From positions 24,288 through 88,287 of the forward strand of contig CACYPS010000007.1 in the NCBI GenBank assembly GCA_902776305.1: DNA of 64,000 nt, given 5' to 3'. Below, piece after piece: positions 26,005 through 34,558 of this stretch; position 1 is the first letter of the stretch; every line of letters begins with the position of its first letter. The notes beneath the pieces are model-generated. The model did no database searches and had not been told where the DNA came from. It saw nothing but the letters and a program-made list of their open reading frames with translations. The translations under genes and the position numbers were made by a program. This DNA is from an uncultured Lachnospiraceae bacterium (GTDB taxonomy: Bacteria; Bacillota; Clostridia; Lachnospirales; Lachnospiraceae).

Positions 26005-27090
26005 ATGCGTGACAGAATAAGAGAAAATGTATTTCGAAATATCAACTGTGCAGCACATATCATGCTTTGTATGGTCTTAACGGCATTGCTCCTTGCGGGC
26101 AATGCCGCTTTCGTACATGCCGGAGAAGCAGAGATTGTGTGTGTGATGGAGAGGACCGGCGACGGGAAGCTCGGTATGCGCATTGACGGCGGTAAAAATT
26201 CCGGTATTGATGCGTACGACCTCGATGTTGTCTATGATCCGCAGTCTGTCCGGCCGGTCGAGGCGGAGGCGAGGGGCGGAGAGCCGACGGCATTTGCATA
26301 TCAAGATATAAACGACACAGGCGTATTCCGCATCGTGGGTCTTATGCGGGAACCTCTGACGGAAGCGGGAACATTTCTGTACATAAAGTGGGAACCGCTA
26401 TCGAAGGATGACATACAATATGTTCCTGAGCTGACCGTGCGTGACCTCGCGGACAGCGAGGGGGAAGATCTCTCTTACGGGATTTCCTACACGGGAGTCG
26501 ACGGCGGTGCCGTCGCGCCGAGTCCCGCGAAGAGGACAGAGAGTGATTCAACAAATGGCGGCAGCCCTCAGGAAACCGACCGTACAGATGAGGCAGCGCC
26601 GGCGGGCGATGCGGATGACGGAAACGGATCGGGAGCACAAGTGAACGGCGATGTGGCGGAGACTCCTGCTTCGAACGATACCACTAATACGAACGCCGTA
26701 GCCGCGGATGGCAATGCGGCCGGGCAGAACAGGAAAGACCGTGCACATCAGAATTCTGCAGAGGACCCGGACAATAGCCGGATGGGGACGGATGAGAGCA
26801 GCGGACAGAAGAAGGACGGCGCAGGCGACGCAAGCAGTGAAGATTCCTCTGCGGATGATAAGGATGCAGGCAGTACAGACCGAACGGATTCTCAAGCGGA
26901 GGACTCTTATGGATCAGAAAACAGCGCGCCTGATGCAACTCCCGAAGCACTCGCTGAAGATGCGGTTGAGCAGAAAGCAGACGGTAAACCGGCTTCCACA
27001 AACGGAGCTGCGGTGATCATCGTGCTTATTCTGGCAGCGGCTCTCGGCGGAGTCTACTATTATAATAGAAGCAAACATTCGCAGTCCTGA
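26005..27090 (+). CDS. Cohesin-like surface protein with C-terminal membrane anchor
   Basis: 361 residues. Signal peptide to about residue 36 (VHAGEA), then a domain of about 130 residues (MRIDGGKNSGIDAYDLDVVYDPQSVRPVEAE ... GVFRIVGLMREP) that resembles cohesin or cohesin-like carbohydrate-binding folds. A disordered acidic Ser/Thr/Asp linker leads to a C-terminal hydrophobic helix (VIIVLILAAALGGVYYY) and the tail NRSKHSQS. The layout resembles a sortase substrate, but the residues before the helix (KPASTNG) are not a canonical signal. The last codons and TGA lie in a repeat (27072-27090) found again at 27382. It starts 37 bases after the protease gene. Confidence 0.75.
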   Translation: MRDRIRENVFRNINCAAHIMLCMVLTALLLAGNAAFVHAGEAEIVCVMERTGDGKLGMRIDGGKNSGIDAYDLDVVYDPQSVRPVEAEARGGEPTAFAYQDINDTGVFRIVGLMREPLTEAGTFLYIKWEPLSKDDIQYVPELTVRDLADSEGEDLSYGISYTGVDGGAVAPSPAKRTESDSTNGGSPQETDRTDEAAPAGDADDGNGSGAQVNGDVAETPASNDTTNTNAVAADGNAAGQNRKDRAHQNSAEDPDNSRMGTDESSGQKKDGAGDASSEDSSADDKDAGSTDRTDSQAEDSYGSENSAPDATPEALAEDAVEQKADGKPASTNGAAVIIVLILAAALGGVYYYNRSKHSQS

Positions 27091-27422
27091 CGGGAGACAA
27101 AAAGTTACCATTCAGCTGCCTTTCCATCCAAGCAGTCCAAAGGCAAGCGGTATACTATTCAAGCGGAAAACTCTCGCAGTCTTGACGGGAGACAAAAAGT
27201 CACCATTCAGTTGCCTTTCCATTCAAGCAGTCCAAAGGCAAGCGGTATACTATTCAAGCGGAAAAGACTCTCAGTTTTGACGGGAGGCAAAAACCTAAAA
27301 AGCAGACATCTTTCGGGAACATCGAGTTACCATTCAGCTGCCTTTCCGTACAAGCAGTCTTAAGGCAAGCGGTATACTATTCAAGCGGTAAACATTCGCA
27401 GTCCTGACGAGAAACAAAAACC
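27072..27422 (+). repeat. Tandem array of about 95-bp units, three copies plus a partial fourth
   Basis: Units begin at 27081 (GCAGTCCTGACGGGAG), 27176, about 27268 and 27388. They share TACCATTCAGCTGCC-like, CAAAGGCAAGCGGTATACTA and TTCAAGCGG segments; the third unit has about 31 extra bases. The sequence corresponds to the left arm of the 257-bp palindromic element that follows, iterated outward. The first unit overlaps the 3' end of the cohesin-like gene. Confidence 0.85.
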
Positions 27423-27582
27423 ATTGCACTCTGTGTGACCAAATGTATGCTGTAAGCGACACGCGGGAACACAGAGTGCAGATATGGTTTTTTGTTTCGC
27501 AAGTCAGGACAAGAGTTTACCGATGAATACGTATACCGATGCCGCAGGATATGCATTCCATAGAAGGCAGCTGAATAGTAAC
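27326..27582 (+). repeat. 257-bp near-palindromic repeat element, copy 1
   Basis: Ends are GTTACCATTCAGCTGCC and its near complement GGCAGCTGAATAGTAAC. The arms stay complementary with interruptions up to a centre where TGCACTCTGTGT (27425-27436) pairs with ACACAGAGTGCA (27469-27480) around a 32-base loop. Copy 2 at 43436-43692 has the same length and is inverted. No ORF or transposase is inside. It sits between a surface-protein gene and the rpsF promoter. Possibly a MITE-like element or a structured RNA. Confidence 0.85.
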
Positions 27583-27622
27583 GCAGGATATGCATACAAC
27601 TGAAGGCAGCTTGAATAGTAAC
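27544..27622 (+). repeat. Duplicated right end of element copy 1
   Basis: Two tandem units of about 39-40 bases (27544-27582 and 27583-27622), each starting GCAGGATATGCAT and ending GAATAGTAAC. Confidence 0.8.
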
Positions 27623-27662
27623 AATAGAAAGCGAATACGCAAAATGATTTTCTCAAAAGAAC

Positions 27663-27691
27663 TTGTAATTTAAAAACTCGTATGATATAGT
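27663..27691 (+). promoter_or_regulatory. Promoter of the rpsF operon
   Basis: TTGTAA (27663-27668) and TATAGT (27686-27691) with a 17-base spacer, about 80 bases before the rpsF start. Confidence 0.65.
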
Positions 27692-27723
27692 ATGGATTCG
27701 TGAGAGTTTAAATCATGTTCCTT

Positions 27724-27753
27724 GTCTCCCGCATGAGACGGGAGGCCGGAGAC
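27724..27753 (+). ncRNA. rpsF leader, S6:S18-binding RNA motif
   Basis: GTCTC (27724-27728) pairs with GAGAC (27749-27753), an inner CCG/CGG stem pairs 27729-27731 with 27739-27741, and a 3'-side bulge holds CCG (27746-27748). This matches the known autoregulatory motif in rpsF 5' UTRs that binds the S6:S18 complex and represses translation. The ribosome binding site follows directly. Confidence 0.75.
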
Positions 27754-27772
27754 CAAAAGGAGGAAAAGTAAC

Positions 27773-28189
27773 ATGAATAAGTATGAATTGGCATTAGTTG
27801 TTAGCGCTAAGCTTGACAACGAAGGCGTCGCAGCTGTTGTTGACAACGCAAAGCAGCTGATCGAGCGTTTCGGCGGTCAGGTAAGCGAAGTTGAAGAGTG
27901 GGGAAAGCGCAAGCTGGCTTACGAAATCCAGAAGCAGACAGAAGCTTTCTATTTCTTCGTTCAGTTCGAAGCTGACACAACAGCACCGGCTGAGATCGAG
28001 TCCCGTATGAGAATTATGGAGAATGTACTTCGTTATCTCGTAATCCGCAAGGATGAGAACGATACCTTCAAGGTAACACCGGAGAAGGCTCCGGCCGCGG
28101 AGACAGAAGAAGCTGAAGCTGAAGAAGCAGTTGAAGAGATTCCGGAAGCCCCGGAAGCTCCGGCTGATGAGGCACCGGCAGAGGAATAA
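27773..28189 (+). CDS. rpsF: 30S ribosomal protein S6
   Basis: 138 residues. The S6 core is clear: MNKYELALVVSAKL, EEWGKRKLAYEIQKQTEAFYFFVQFEA and MRIMENVLRYLVIRKDE. S6 binds S18 on the platform of the small subunit. After about residue 100 there is an acidic Ala/Glu/Pro tail of nearly 40 residues, longer than in many Firmicutes. AAAAGGAGG precedes the start. First gene of the conserved rpsF-ssb-rpsR operon. Confidence 0.98.
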   Translation: MNKYELALVVSAKLDNEGVAAVVDNAKQLIERFGGQVSEVEEWGKRKLAYEIQKQTEAFYFFVQFEADTTAPAEIESRMRIMENVLRYLVIRKDENDTFKVTPEKAPAAETEEAEAEEAVEEIPEAPEAPADEAPAEE

Positions 28190-28236
28190 AGCTCATTTGA
28201 TGATAACAATTCAGTCAGAAAAATGAGGTACATTAT

Positions 28237-28722
28237 ATGAACGTTTTAGTAATGATGGGGCGCCTTACGCGTGACCCGGAAGTCCGTTACGGAGCAAGCG
28301 GAAACGCAGTAGCGAGATTCTCACTTGCAGTTGATCGCAGATTTAAGAGAGAGGGACAGGCTGATGCCGACTTCTTCAACTGTGTTTCATTCGGCCGTCA
28401 GGCGGAGTTCGTGGAGAAATATCTCCACAAGGGCGTAAAAGTAGTTATTCAGGGTAGTCTGCAGAACGACAATTATCAGAATCGTGAAGGTCAGACGGTT
28501 TACCGTGACCAGATCGTCATCGATAATATCGAATTTGCCGAGAGCAAGGCAGCAAGTCAGCAGAATGCGGCCGCTTACAATGCGAGACAGTCGTATTCCG
28601 CTCCGGCTTCACAGCCTGCACCGGCTCCGGCACAGCGCCGTGAGACGCCGGCAGCAGATTTCTCGGGTGACGGATTCATGAATATCCCGGACGGGATTGA
28701 TGAGGAGCTTCCGTTCAGCTAA
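28237..28722 (+). CDS. ssb: Single-stranded DNA-binding protein
   Basis: 161 residues. An OB fold with MNVLVMMGRLTRDPEVRY, FFNCVSFGRQAEFVEKYLHKGVKVVIQGSL and a Gln/Ala/Pro-rich linker, ending in the acidic interaction tip EELPFS, which recruits replication and repair proteins. It coats single-stranded DNA during replication, recombination and repair. Located between rpsF and rpsR as in most Firmicutes. Confidence 0.98.
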   Translation: MNVLVMMGRLTRDPEVRYGASGNAVARFSLAVDRRFKREGQADADFFNCVSFGRQAEFVEKYLHKGVKVVIQGSLQNDNYQNREGQTVYRDQIVIDNIEFAESKAASQQNAAAYNARQSYSAPASQPAPAPAQRRETPAADFSGDGFMNIPDGIDEELPFS

Positions 28723-28751
28723 GGCAATGACTTCTGATACGAAGCAGAGAA

Positions 28752-28828
28752 TCCTCCGAGGCGGAGGAAATGTTTAAGGACAGGTCGAACGGACCGGTAC
28801 AATGGATGAGAACCCTCCCGCAGGGAGG
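28752..28828 (+). other. Two small perfect hairpins in the ssb-rpsR spacer
   Basis: TCCTCCG (28752-28758) pairs with CGGAGGA (28762-28768), and CCTCCC (28814-28819) pairs with GGGAGG (28823-28828). Neither has a T-run, so they are more likely RNA processing or stability elements in the 132-base spacer than terminators. Confidence 0.6.
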
Positions 28829-28854
28829 CACGAAGATAGAGAGGAGAGCTGACA

Positions 28855-29124
28855 ATGGCTTATCAGAGAAATGGCGAAGGCCGTGAAGGTGGATACAGAA
28901 GAAAACCGAGTGGATTCCGCAGAAGAAAGAAAGTTTGCGTATTCTGTGGCAAGGAAGGCGAGATCAGCTACAAGGATGTAAACAAGCTGAAGAGATATAT
29001 CTCTGAGCGTGGCAAGATCCTTCCGAGAAGAATTACCGGCAATTGCTCAAAGCATCAGCGTGCTCTTACACTGGCTGTAAAGCGTGCACGCCATCTTGCT
29101 ATTCTTCCGTACGTTCAGGATTGA
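28855..29124 (+). CDS. rpsR: 30S ribosomal protein S18
   Basis: 89 residues. A basic N-terminus, the Clostridial-type [12 protein letters not shown] with a paired cysteine motif, then [49 protein letters not shown]18 binds next to S6 in the 30S platform. AGAGGAG precedes ATG 28855. Last gene of the rpsF operon, followed by a terminator. Confidence 0.98.
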   Translation: MAYQRNGEGREGGYRRKPSGFRRRKKVCVFCGKEGEISYKDVNKLKRYISERGKILPRRITGNCSKHQRALTLAVKRARHLAILPYVQD

Positions 29125-29138
29125 TCCTGTGTCGGAAG

Positions 29139-29167
29139 TTGCAAACCCGGCTTCTATAGGCTATAAT
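29139..29167 (+). promoter_or_regulatory. Promoter of the gdpP-rplI-dnaB operon
   Basis: TTGCAA (29139-29144) and TATAAT (29162-29167), spacer exactly 17. Transcription would start near 29174, inside the left arm of the terminator that follows, so the new transcript cannot form the full hairpin. Confidence 0.8.
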
Positions 29168-29168
29168 A

Positions 29169-29211
29169 AAGCCGTCACTATACCTTGGGATAGTGGCGGC
29201 TTCATTTTTTC
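29169..29211 (+). terminator. Terminator of the rpsF operon
   Basis: A 13-bp stem, AAGCCGTCACTAT against ATAGTGGCGGCTT (one G-U pair), followed by CATTTTTT. Confidence 0.92.
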
Positions 29212-29225
29212 TACAGGAGACACTA

Positions 29226-31268
29226 ATGGAACAATTTGAAATCACTAACCAGGTCCGCAAGTACATACAGACGCCCATATGGCTAAGTCTTTGCCTGGTA
29301 GGCGCCATTCCGTTGCTCTATGTTATAGCAGGCAAGAAGGCTGCCTATGTCGGTATCGTACTGCTTGCGGTATATCTTGTGATTACAGCCGTTCTGTATC
29401 GCTTCCAGAGAGTGCGACTTGCCAATGAGCTTGTATCATTTGCCGCTCAGTATGGCCAGGTGCAGCATCGCCTGATTCAGGAGCTGGTCCTCCCGTACGC
29501 ACTTCTGGATCTCAGGGGCGGCGTGCTCTGGATGAACGATGAATTTGCCGGTATCGCCGGTAAGGATCTGAATTTTCACAAGAACATCGCGGCAATCTTT
29601 CCCGAGATCACGAACGCGAAACTCCCCGGAAGGGACCCGCGCACGGAAGTGACGGTCGTAAAAGGTGAGAATACCTACCGGGCGGCTATGCAGAAACTCG
29701 TCATGAAAGAGCTGATTGATATGGAGAACGGTGATCAGGATCCCGAAAAGAACTCGGTCATTGCAATCTATCTGTTCGACGAGACGGAGCTGTCAGAACT
29801 TATTGAAGACCGTGACAATAACCGTATTGTCTGCGGTATGCTCTGCCTGGACAATTACGAGGAGGCTCTTGAGAGCGTCGACGAGCTGAGAAAGTCTCTG
29901 CTCCTCGCCCTGATTGAGAGAAAAATAAACAAATATTTTACCGATGTGGACGGAATCTGCCGTAAGACAGAGAAGGATAAATACTTCTTTATAATAAGAA
30001 AGAAAGCTCTCGATGATTTGGAAGCCAAAAAGTTCTCCATTCTGGAGGACGTGAAGACCGTAAACGTCGGTAACGAAATTTCCATGACGATTTCCATCGG
30101 TATTGCTTTCGGTTCCCACTATTTCATTCAGAATGCGGAAGCGGCAAGAGGAGCAATCGAACTGGCTCTCGGCCGCGGCGGTGATCAGGTCGTCGTAAAG
30201 GAAGGCTACAATACCCGCTACTTCGGAGGCAAGACAGAGTCCGTTGAGAAGTACACCCGTGTTAAGGCCCGCGTCAAAGCCCATGCGTTAAAAGAAATCA
30301 TCTCGAGCAAAAACGAAGTTTTCATAATGGGTCACAAGATACCCGATGTCGATGCGCTCGGTGCGGCTGTCGGTATTTATCGCTGCTCGCGAACCATCGA
30401 TAAGCCGGCTGCTATCGTCATGGACAATCCGCCTGACTCCATCAGACCGATGGTCGAGGGATTTAAGAGCAATCCGGATTACGGTGAGCATATGTTCATC
30501 TCTACGCGGGAGGCTAAGGAACGAATCAACAGCGGCACTGTAGTTGTAGTAGTTGATACGAACAAGCCTAACTACACAGAATGCGAAGACCTTCTGAGAA
30601 GGACCAACGCGATCGTTGTACTTGATCACCATCGCCAGGGAAGAGAAGTCATTCAGAATGCGGTCCTCTCATATATTGAACCGTACGCGTCGAGCGCGTG
30701 TGAGATGGTCGCTGAGGTTGTTCAGTATTTTGACGAGTCACTTAAGATTCGCCCGCTCGAAGCGGACGCAATGTACGCGGGAATCATGGTCGATACGAGC
30801 AATTTCCTCACAAGGACGGGCGTCCGCACATTTGAAGCGGCAGCTTATCTGAGGAGAAACGGTGCAGACGTCACCCGCATTCGCAAGATGTTCCGCGATA
30901 ATATGGAGGACATTCAGGCCAAGTCGAGAGCGATCGCCGAGGCGGAAATATTTGCAGACTGCTTCGCAATCTCGGAGTGTAAGAGTGACGGGCTGAAAAG
31001 TCCGACTGTTGTTGCCGCACAGACGGCCAATGAGCTGCTCTCTGTGGTCGGCGTCAAAGCTTCATTTGTATTGACAGAGTATAACCAGATGATTTATATC
31101 AGTGCCCGCGCCATTGACGAGATCAATGTCCAGCTTATTATGGAAAGACTGGGCGGCGGCGGACATCTGAATATCGCAGGGGCGCAGCTTCCGGATACCA
31201 CGATGGCGGAAGCAATGGCGCTTCTTAAGAAAACAATTTTACAGATGCAGGAAGAAGGAGATATTTGA
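29226..31268 (+). CDS. gdpP: Cyclic-di-AMP phosphodiesterase GdpP
   Basis: 680 residues. Two N-terminal membrane helices (about 17-55), a PAS-like region, a degenerate GGDEF domain ([17 protein letters not shown]), then the DHH/DHHA1 phosphodiesterase: [24 protein letters not shown] at 467-469, and [12 protein letters not shown]. It hydrolyses c-di-AMP to pApA and so tunes osmotic balance and wall homeostasis. ATG 29226 has AGGAGA 5 bases upstream; an earlier in-frame start at 29193 is unsupported. Its stop overlaps the rplI start by one base. Confidence 0.96.
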   Translation: MEQFEITNQVRKYIQTPIWLSLCLVGAIPLLYVIAGKKAAYVGIVLLAVYLVITAVLYRFQRVRLANELVSFAAQYGQVQHRLIQELVLPYALLDLRGGVLWMNDEFAGIAGKDLNFHKNIAAIFPEITNAKLPGRDPRTEVTVVKGENTYRAAMQKLVMKELIDMENGDQDPEKNSVIAIYLFDETELSELIEDRDNNRIVCGMLCLDNYEEALESVDELRKSLLLALIERKINKYFTDVDGICRKTEKDKYFFIIRKKALDDLEAKKFSILEDVKTVNVGNEISMTISIGIAFGSHYFIQNAEAARGAIELALGRGGDQVVVKEGYNTRYFGGKTESVEKYTRVKARVKAHALKEIISSKNEVFIMGHKIPDVDALGAAVGIYRCSRTIDKPAAIVMDNPPDSIRPMVEGFKSNPDYGEHMFISTREAKERINSGTVVVVVDTNKPNYTECEDLLRRTNAIVVLDHHRQGREVIQNAVLSYIEPYASSACEMVAEVVQYFDESLKIRPLEADAMYAGIMVDTSNFLTRTGVRTFEAAAYLRRNGADVTRIRKMFRDNMEDIQAKSRAIAEAEIFADCFAISECKSDGLKSPTVVAAQTANELLSVVGVKASFVLTEYNQMIYISARAIDEINVQLIMERLGGGGHLNIAGAQLPDTTMAEAMALLKKTILQMQEEGDI

Positions 31269-31714
31269 TGAAAGTTTTATTACTTGCCGATGTTAAGAGC
31301 CTCGGAAAAAAGGATGATATTGTAAATGTTTCTGACGGATATGCACGCAATATGCTTTTCCCGAAGAAGCTCGCTGTGGCAGCTACTCCGAAGAATATGA
31401 AGGATGTAGAGCTGAAGAAGAAGAACGAGGCCCGGATCGAGGCGGAGAAGCTGAAGGAAGCGCAGGCGTTTGCGGATGACCTCTCCAAAAAGTCTGTCAC
31501 AGTCGGTATCAAGATCGGAACCGGCGGCAGGGCGTTCGGCTCTGTTTCCACCAAGGAAATTGCCGAGGCAGCCAAGGAGCAGCTCGGCGTCGAACTTGAC
31601 AGAAAGAAAATGAATCTGGAAGCTCCGCTGCGTGAGCTCGGAGAATCTACGGTGCAGGTGCGTGTACATCCGAAGGTGACAGCCAATCTGAAGGTCATTG
31701 TAAAGGAAATCTGA
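31268..31714 (+). CDS. rplI: 50S ribosomal protein L9
   Basis: 148 residues. N-terminal signature [36 protein letters not shown], a long charged connecting helix, and the C-terminal domain ending [17 protein letters not shown]9 sits near the L1 stalk and helps hold the reading frame. The ATG at 31268 shares its A with the gdpP stop (TGATG), with GAAGGAG upstream. Confidence 0.98.
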   Translation: MKVLLLADVKSLGKKDDIVNVSDGYARNMLFPKKLAVAATPKNMKDVELKKKNEARIEAEKLKEAQAFADDLSKKSVTVGIKIGTGGRAFGSVSTKEIAEAAKEQLGVELDRKKMNLEAPLRELGESTVQVRVHPKVTANLKVIVKEI

Positions 31715-31720
31715 TAAAAT

Positions 31721-33082
31721 ATGGAAGAAGCTCTTATTAAACGCATACCGCCCCATTCACTCGAGGCGGAAAAATCGGTCATCGGTTCCATGCTGATGAG
31801 TCGCGATGCGGTGATCACTGCCTGCGAGATCCTGAACAAGGATGATTTTTATGAGCAGCAGTATGGAGTTCTCTTCGAAGCTATGAGGGAGCTGAATGAA
31901 GCGGGGAAGCCTGTCGATGTCGTGACGCTTCAGGACAGACTTCGTGAGAAGGATGTGCCGCCGGAGGTCGCGGACATGGCTTTCGTCGCCGATATTCTTT
32001 CGTCCGTTCCGACGTCGGCCAATGTCAGGTCTTATGCGGAAATCGTCAGTCAGAAAGCGACTCTCCGAAGGCTGATCAAGGTGACCGGCAATATCGAGAA
32101 CGAATGCTATCTGGGCAAGACGGACATGCAGACGATTCTCGAAAAGACCGAGAAAGACATATTTGAGGTTCTGCAGCAGAGAACGACGGATCAGGAAGTG
32201 CCGATAAAGGACGTCGTTATGGACACCCTGGAGAGAATCGAAAAAGCATCCAGAATGAAGAGCCAGGTAACGGGATTGCCGACCGGATTTTTGGATCTGG
32301 ATTACAAGACGTCCGGTTTCCAGAATTCGGATTTTATTCTGATTGCGGCGAGACCTTCAATGGGCAAGACGGCATTTGTCCTCAATATCGCGCAGTACAT
32401 GGCGTTTCGGCAGAATCTGCCGTGTGCGGTCTTTTCGCTGGAGATGTCAAGAGACCAGCTGATGAACCGTCTGTTTTCTCTGGAATCGAGGGTCGACTCG
32501 CAGGCTTTGAGAACCGGTAAGCTGAAGGACGACGAGTGGGCCAAGCTGGTAGAGAGTGCAGGCGTCATCAGCAATTCAGGGCTGATCATTGACGATACGC
32601 CGGGTATCAACCTGCAGCAGTTTCGCTCAAAAGCCAGAAAGTACAAGCTGGATCATGACATAAAAATAATATTCATCGACTACCTGCAGCTCATGGCAGG
32701 AAACGGGGGCAGGACGGATAATCGCCAGCAGGAGATTTCCGACATTTCCCGCGCGATGAAATCGCTCGCAAGAGAGCTGAATATACCGATCGTTGCCCTG
32801 TCACAGCTGAACCGCGGCGTCGAACAGCGCGAGGATCACAGACCGATGCTGTCAGACCTCCGTGAGTCGGGGGCAATCGAGCAGGATGCGGACGTTGTCA
32901 TGTTCATCTATCGTGACGACTACTACAATAAGGATACTGACGAGAAGGGTATTGCGGAGATTATTATCGCAAAACAGAGGAACGGTCCGATCGGTACCGT
33001 CAGACTGGTCTGGCTGCCGGATTATACGATGTTCGCCAACATGACCCGGGGACGGGGACAGGGGAATCCGAAGGACGACTGA
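31721..33082 (+). CDS. dnaB: Replicative DNA helicase DnaB
   Basis: 453 residues. N-terminal primase-interacting domain (PPHSLEAEKSVIGSMLMS), linker helix and RecA-like ATPase domain: GLPTGFLDLDYKTSGFQ, Walker A ARPSMGKTAF, SLEMS, Walker B IIFIDYLQLM, ALSQLNRGVE and the SDLRESGAIEQDAD motif. It is the hexameric helicase at the replication fork. No intein is present. Six bases after rplI, in the usual Firmicute order. Confidence 0.98.
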   Translation: MEEALIKRIPPHSLEAEKSVIGSMLMSRDAVITACEILNKDDFYEQQYGVLFEAMRELNEAGKPVDVVTLQDRLREKDVPPEVADMAFVADILSSVPTSANVRSYAEIVSQKATLRRLIKVTGNIENECYLGKTDMQTILEKTEKDIFEVLQQRTTDQEVPIKDVVMDTLERIEKASRMKSQVTGLPTGFLDLDYKTSGFQNSDFILIAARPSMGKTAFVLNIAQYMAFRQNLPCAVFSLEMSRDQLMNRLFSLESRVDSQALRTGKLKDDEWAKLVESAGVISNSGLIIDDTPGINLQQFRSKARKYKLDHDIKIIFIDYLQLMAGNGGRTDNRQQEISDISRAMKSLARELNIPIVALSQLNRGVEQREDHRPMLSDLRESGAIEQDADVVMFIYRDDYYNKDTDEKGIAEIIIAKQRNGPIGTVRLVWLPDYTMFANMTRGRGQGNPKDD

Positions 33083-33237
33083 TGCTGACTATTCTCGTTG
33101 AAACAGGTGCGGAAAGCGCAGGTGTCTGAAAAGAAACAAAAACTGCTATGGAAACTGACGAAATTCTATGGTAATATTGTCCACGTGCGATAAAGCATGG
33201 AATCAAAATCCCCCTAACCTGTGTAAAGGAGAAGAAA

Positions 33238-34473
33238 ATGTATACTTGGGAAGATATTCACAACGTGGATCCGGAAGTAGCGGACTTGATTCAGAAGGAA
33301 TTTAATCGTCAGAATTCACATATTGAACTGATTGCTTCGGAGAACTGGGCAAGCAAGGCTGTTATGTCTGCTATGGGATCTGTTCTCACGAACAAATATG
33401 CGGAAGGATATCCGGGACACCGCTATTACGGCGGCTGCGAGTTTGTGGATGGAATAGAAGATCTTGCAAGGAATCGTGCAATGGAGCTTTTCGGCTGCAC
33501 ATACGCCAACGTTCAGCCGCACTCGGGCGCACAGGCCAATTTCGCTGTTTTCTATGCCCTTCTTCAGCCGGGCGACACCGTCATGGGAATGAGCCTCGAC
33601 GAAGGCGGACATCTGACACACGGTTCACCTGCCAATGTATCCGGAAATTATTTCAAGTCTGTACCGTACGGCGTAGATGAGAACGGTTTTCTCGATTATG
33701 ATGCATGCGAGAGAATCGCTAAGGAGTGCAAGCCGAAGCTGATCGTAGCAGGCGCATCTGCATACTGCCGCACAATTGATTTCAAGAGAATGCGGGAAAT
33801 CGCCGATTCGGTAGGAGCTTACCTTATGGTAGATATGGCTCACATTGCAGGTCTTGTAGCAACAGGATATCATCCGAGCCCGATCCCGTATGCGCATGTT
33901 GTTACGACGACAACACACAAGACACTTCGCGGCCCGCGCGGCGGTATGATTCTGTCCAGTGCGGAATTTGCCAAAGAGCATAAACTCAACAAGGCCGTTT
34001 TCCCGGGAACACAGGGCGGTCCGCAGATGCATTCCATCGCCGGCAAGGCAGTTATGCTCAAAGAAGACCTTTCTCCTGAGTACAAGGAGTATGCAAGACG
34101 TGTCGTCGAGAATGCACAGGCTCTGTGCAGCGGTCTTATCAGCCGCGGCGTAAAGATCGTGAGCGGCGGGACAGATAACCATCTGATGTTAGTTGATCTG
34201 AAAGATTCAGAGCTGACAGGTAAGGAAATCGAGGCTCGTCTCGACAGTGCAAATATCACAGCCAACAAGAATACGGTTCCGCGCGACCCGCGCAGCCCGT
34301 TCGTCACGAGCGGTATCCGTCTCGGAACGCCGGCTGTCACGACCCGCGGAATGAACACAGAGGATATGGATCGCATTGCCGAAGCGATCGCACTGGTCAT
34401 CGAGAGCGAGAACAACATAGATAAGGCAAGAGAGATCGTCAGAGAGCTTACTGACAAGTATCCGCTGGAGTAA
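33238..34473 (+). CDS. glyA: Serine hydroxymethyltransferase
   Basis: 411 residues. PLP enzyme interconverting serine and glycine with tetrahydrofolate, feeding one-carbon metabolism. It shows [48 protein letters not shown], the PLP lysine in [16 protein letters not shown], and the C-terminal [23 protein letters not shown] lies 6 bases before the ATG. The 155-base gap after dnaB shows no clear promoter. Confidence 0.98.
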   Translation: MYTWEDIHNVDPEVADLIQKEFNRQNSHIELIASENWASKAVMSAMGSVLTNKYAEGYPGHRYYGGCEFVDGIEDLARNRAMELFGCTYANVQPHSGAQANFAVFYALLQPGDTVMGMSLDEGGHLTHGSPANVSGNYFKSVPYGVDENGFLDYDACERIAKECKPKLIVAGASAYCRTIDFKRMREIADSVGAYLMVDMAHIAGLVATGYHPSPIPYAHVVTTTTHKTLRGPRGGMILSSAEFAKEHKLNKAVFPGTQGGPQMHSIAGKAVMLKEDLSPEYKEYARRVVENAQALCSGLISRGVKIVSGGTDNHLMLVDLKDSELTGKEIEARLDSANITANKNTVPRDPRSPFVTSGIRLGTPAVTTRGMNTEDMDRIAEAIALVIESENNIDKAREIVRELTDKYPLE

Positions 34474-34558
34474 CCGGTAACGGATATGTCCTGCGCGGAT
34501 TGCCGGGTAGTCAGGATGCCTTACATGAACATCTCTTTCTGAAAGGAAGTGATGGTAT

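Noticed and set aside
27072-27622. Possible CRISPR array
   Set aside because: Units are ~95 and ~40 bp, contiguous without unique spacers, and there are no cas genes.
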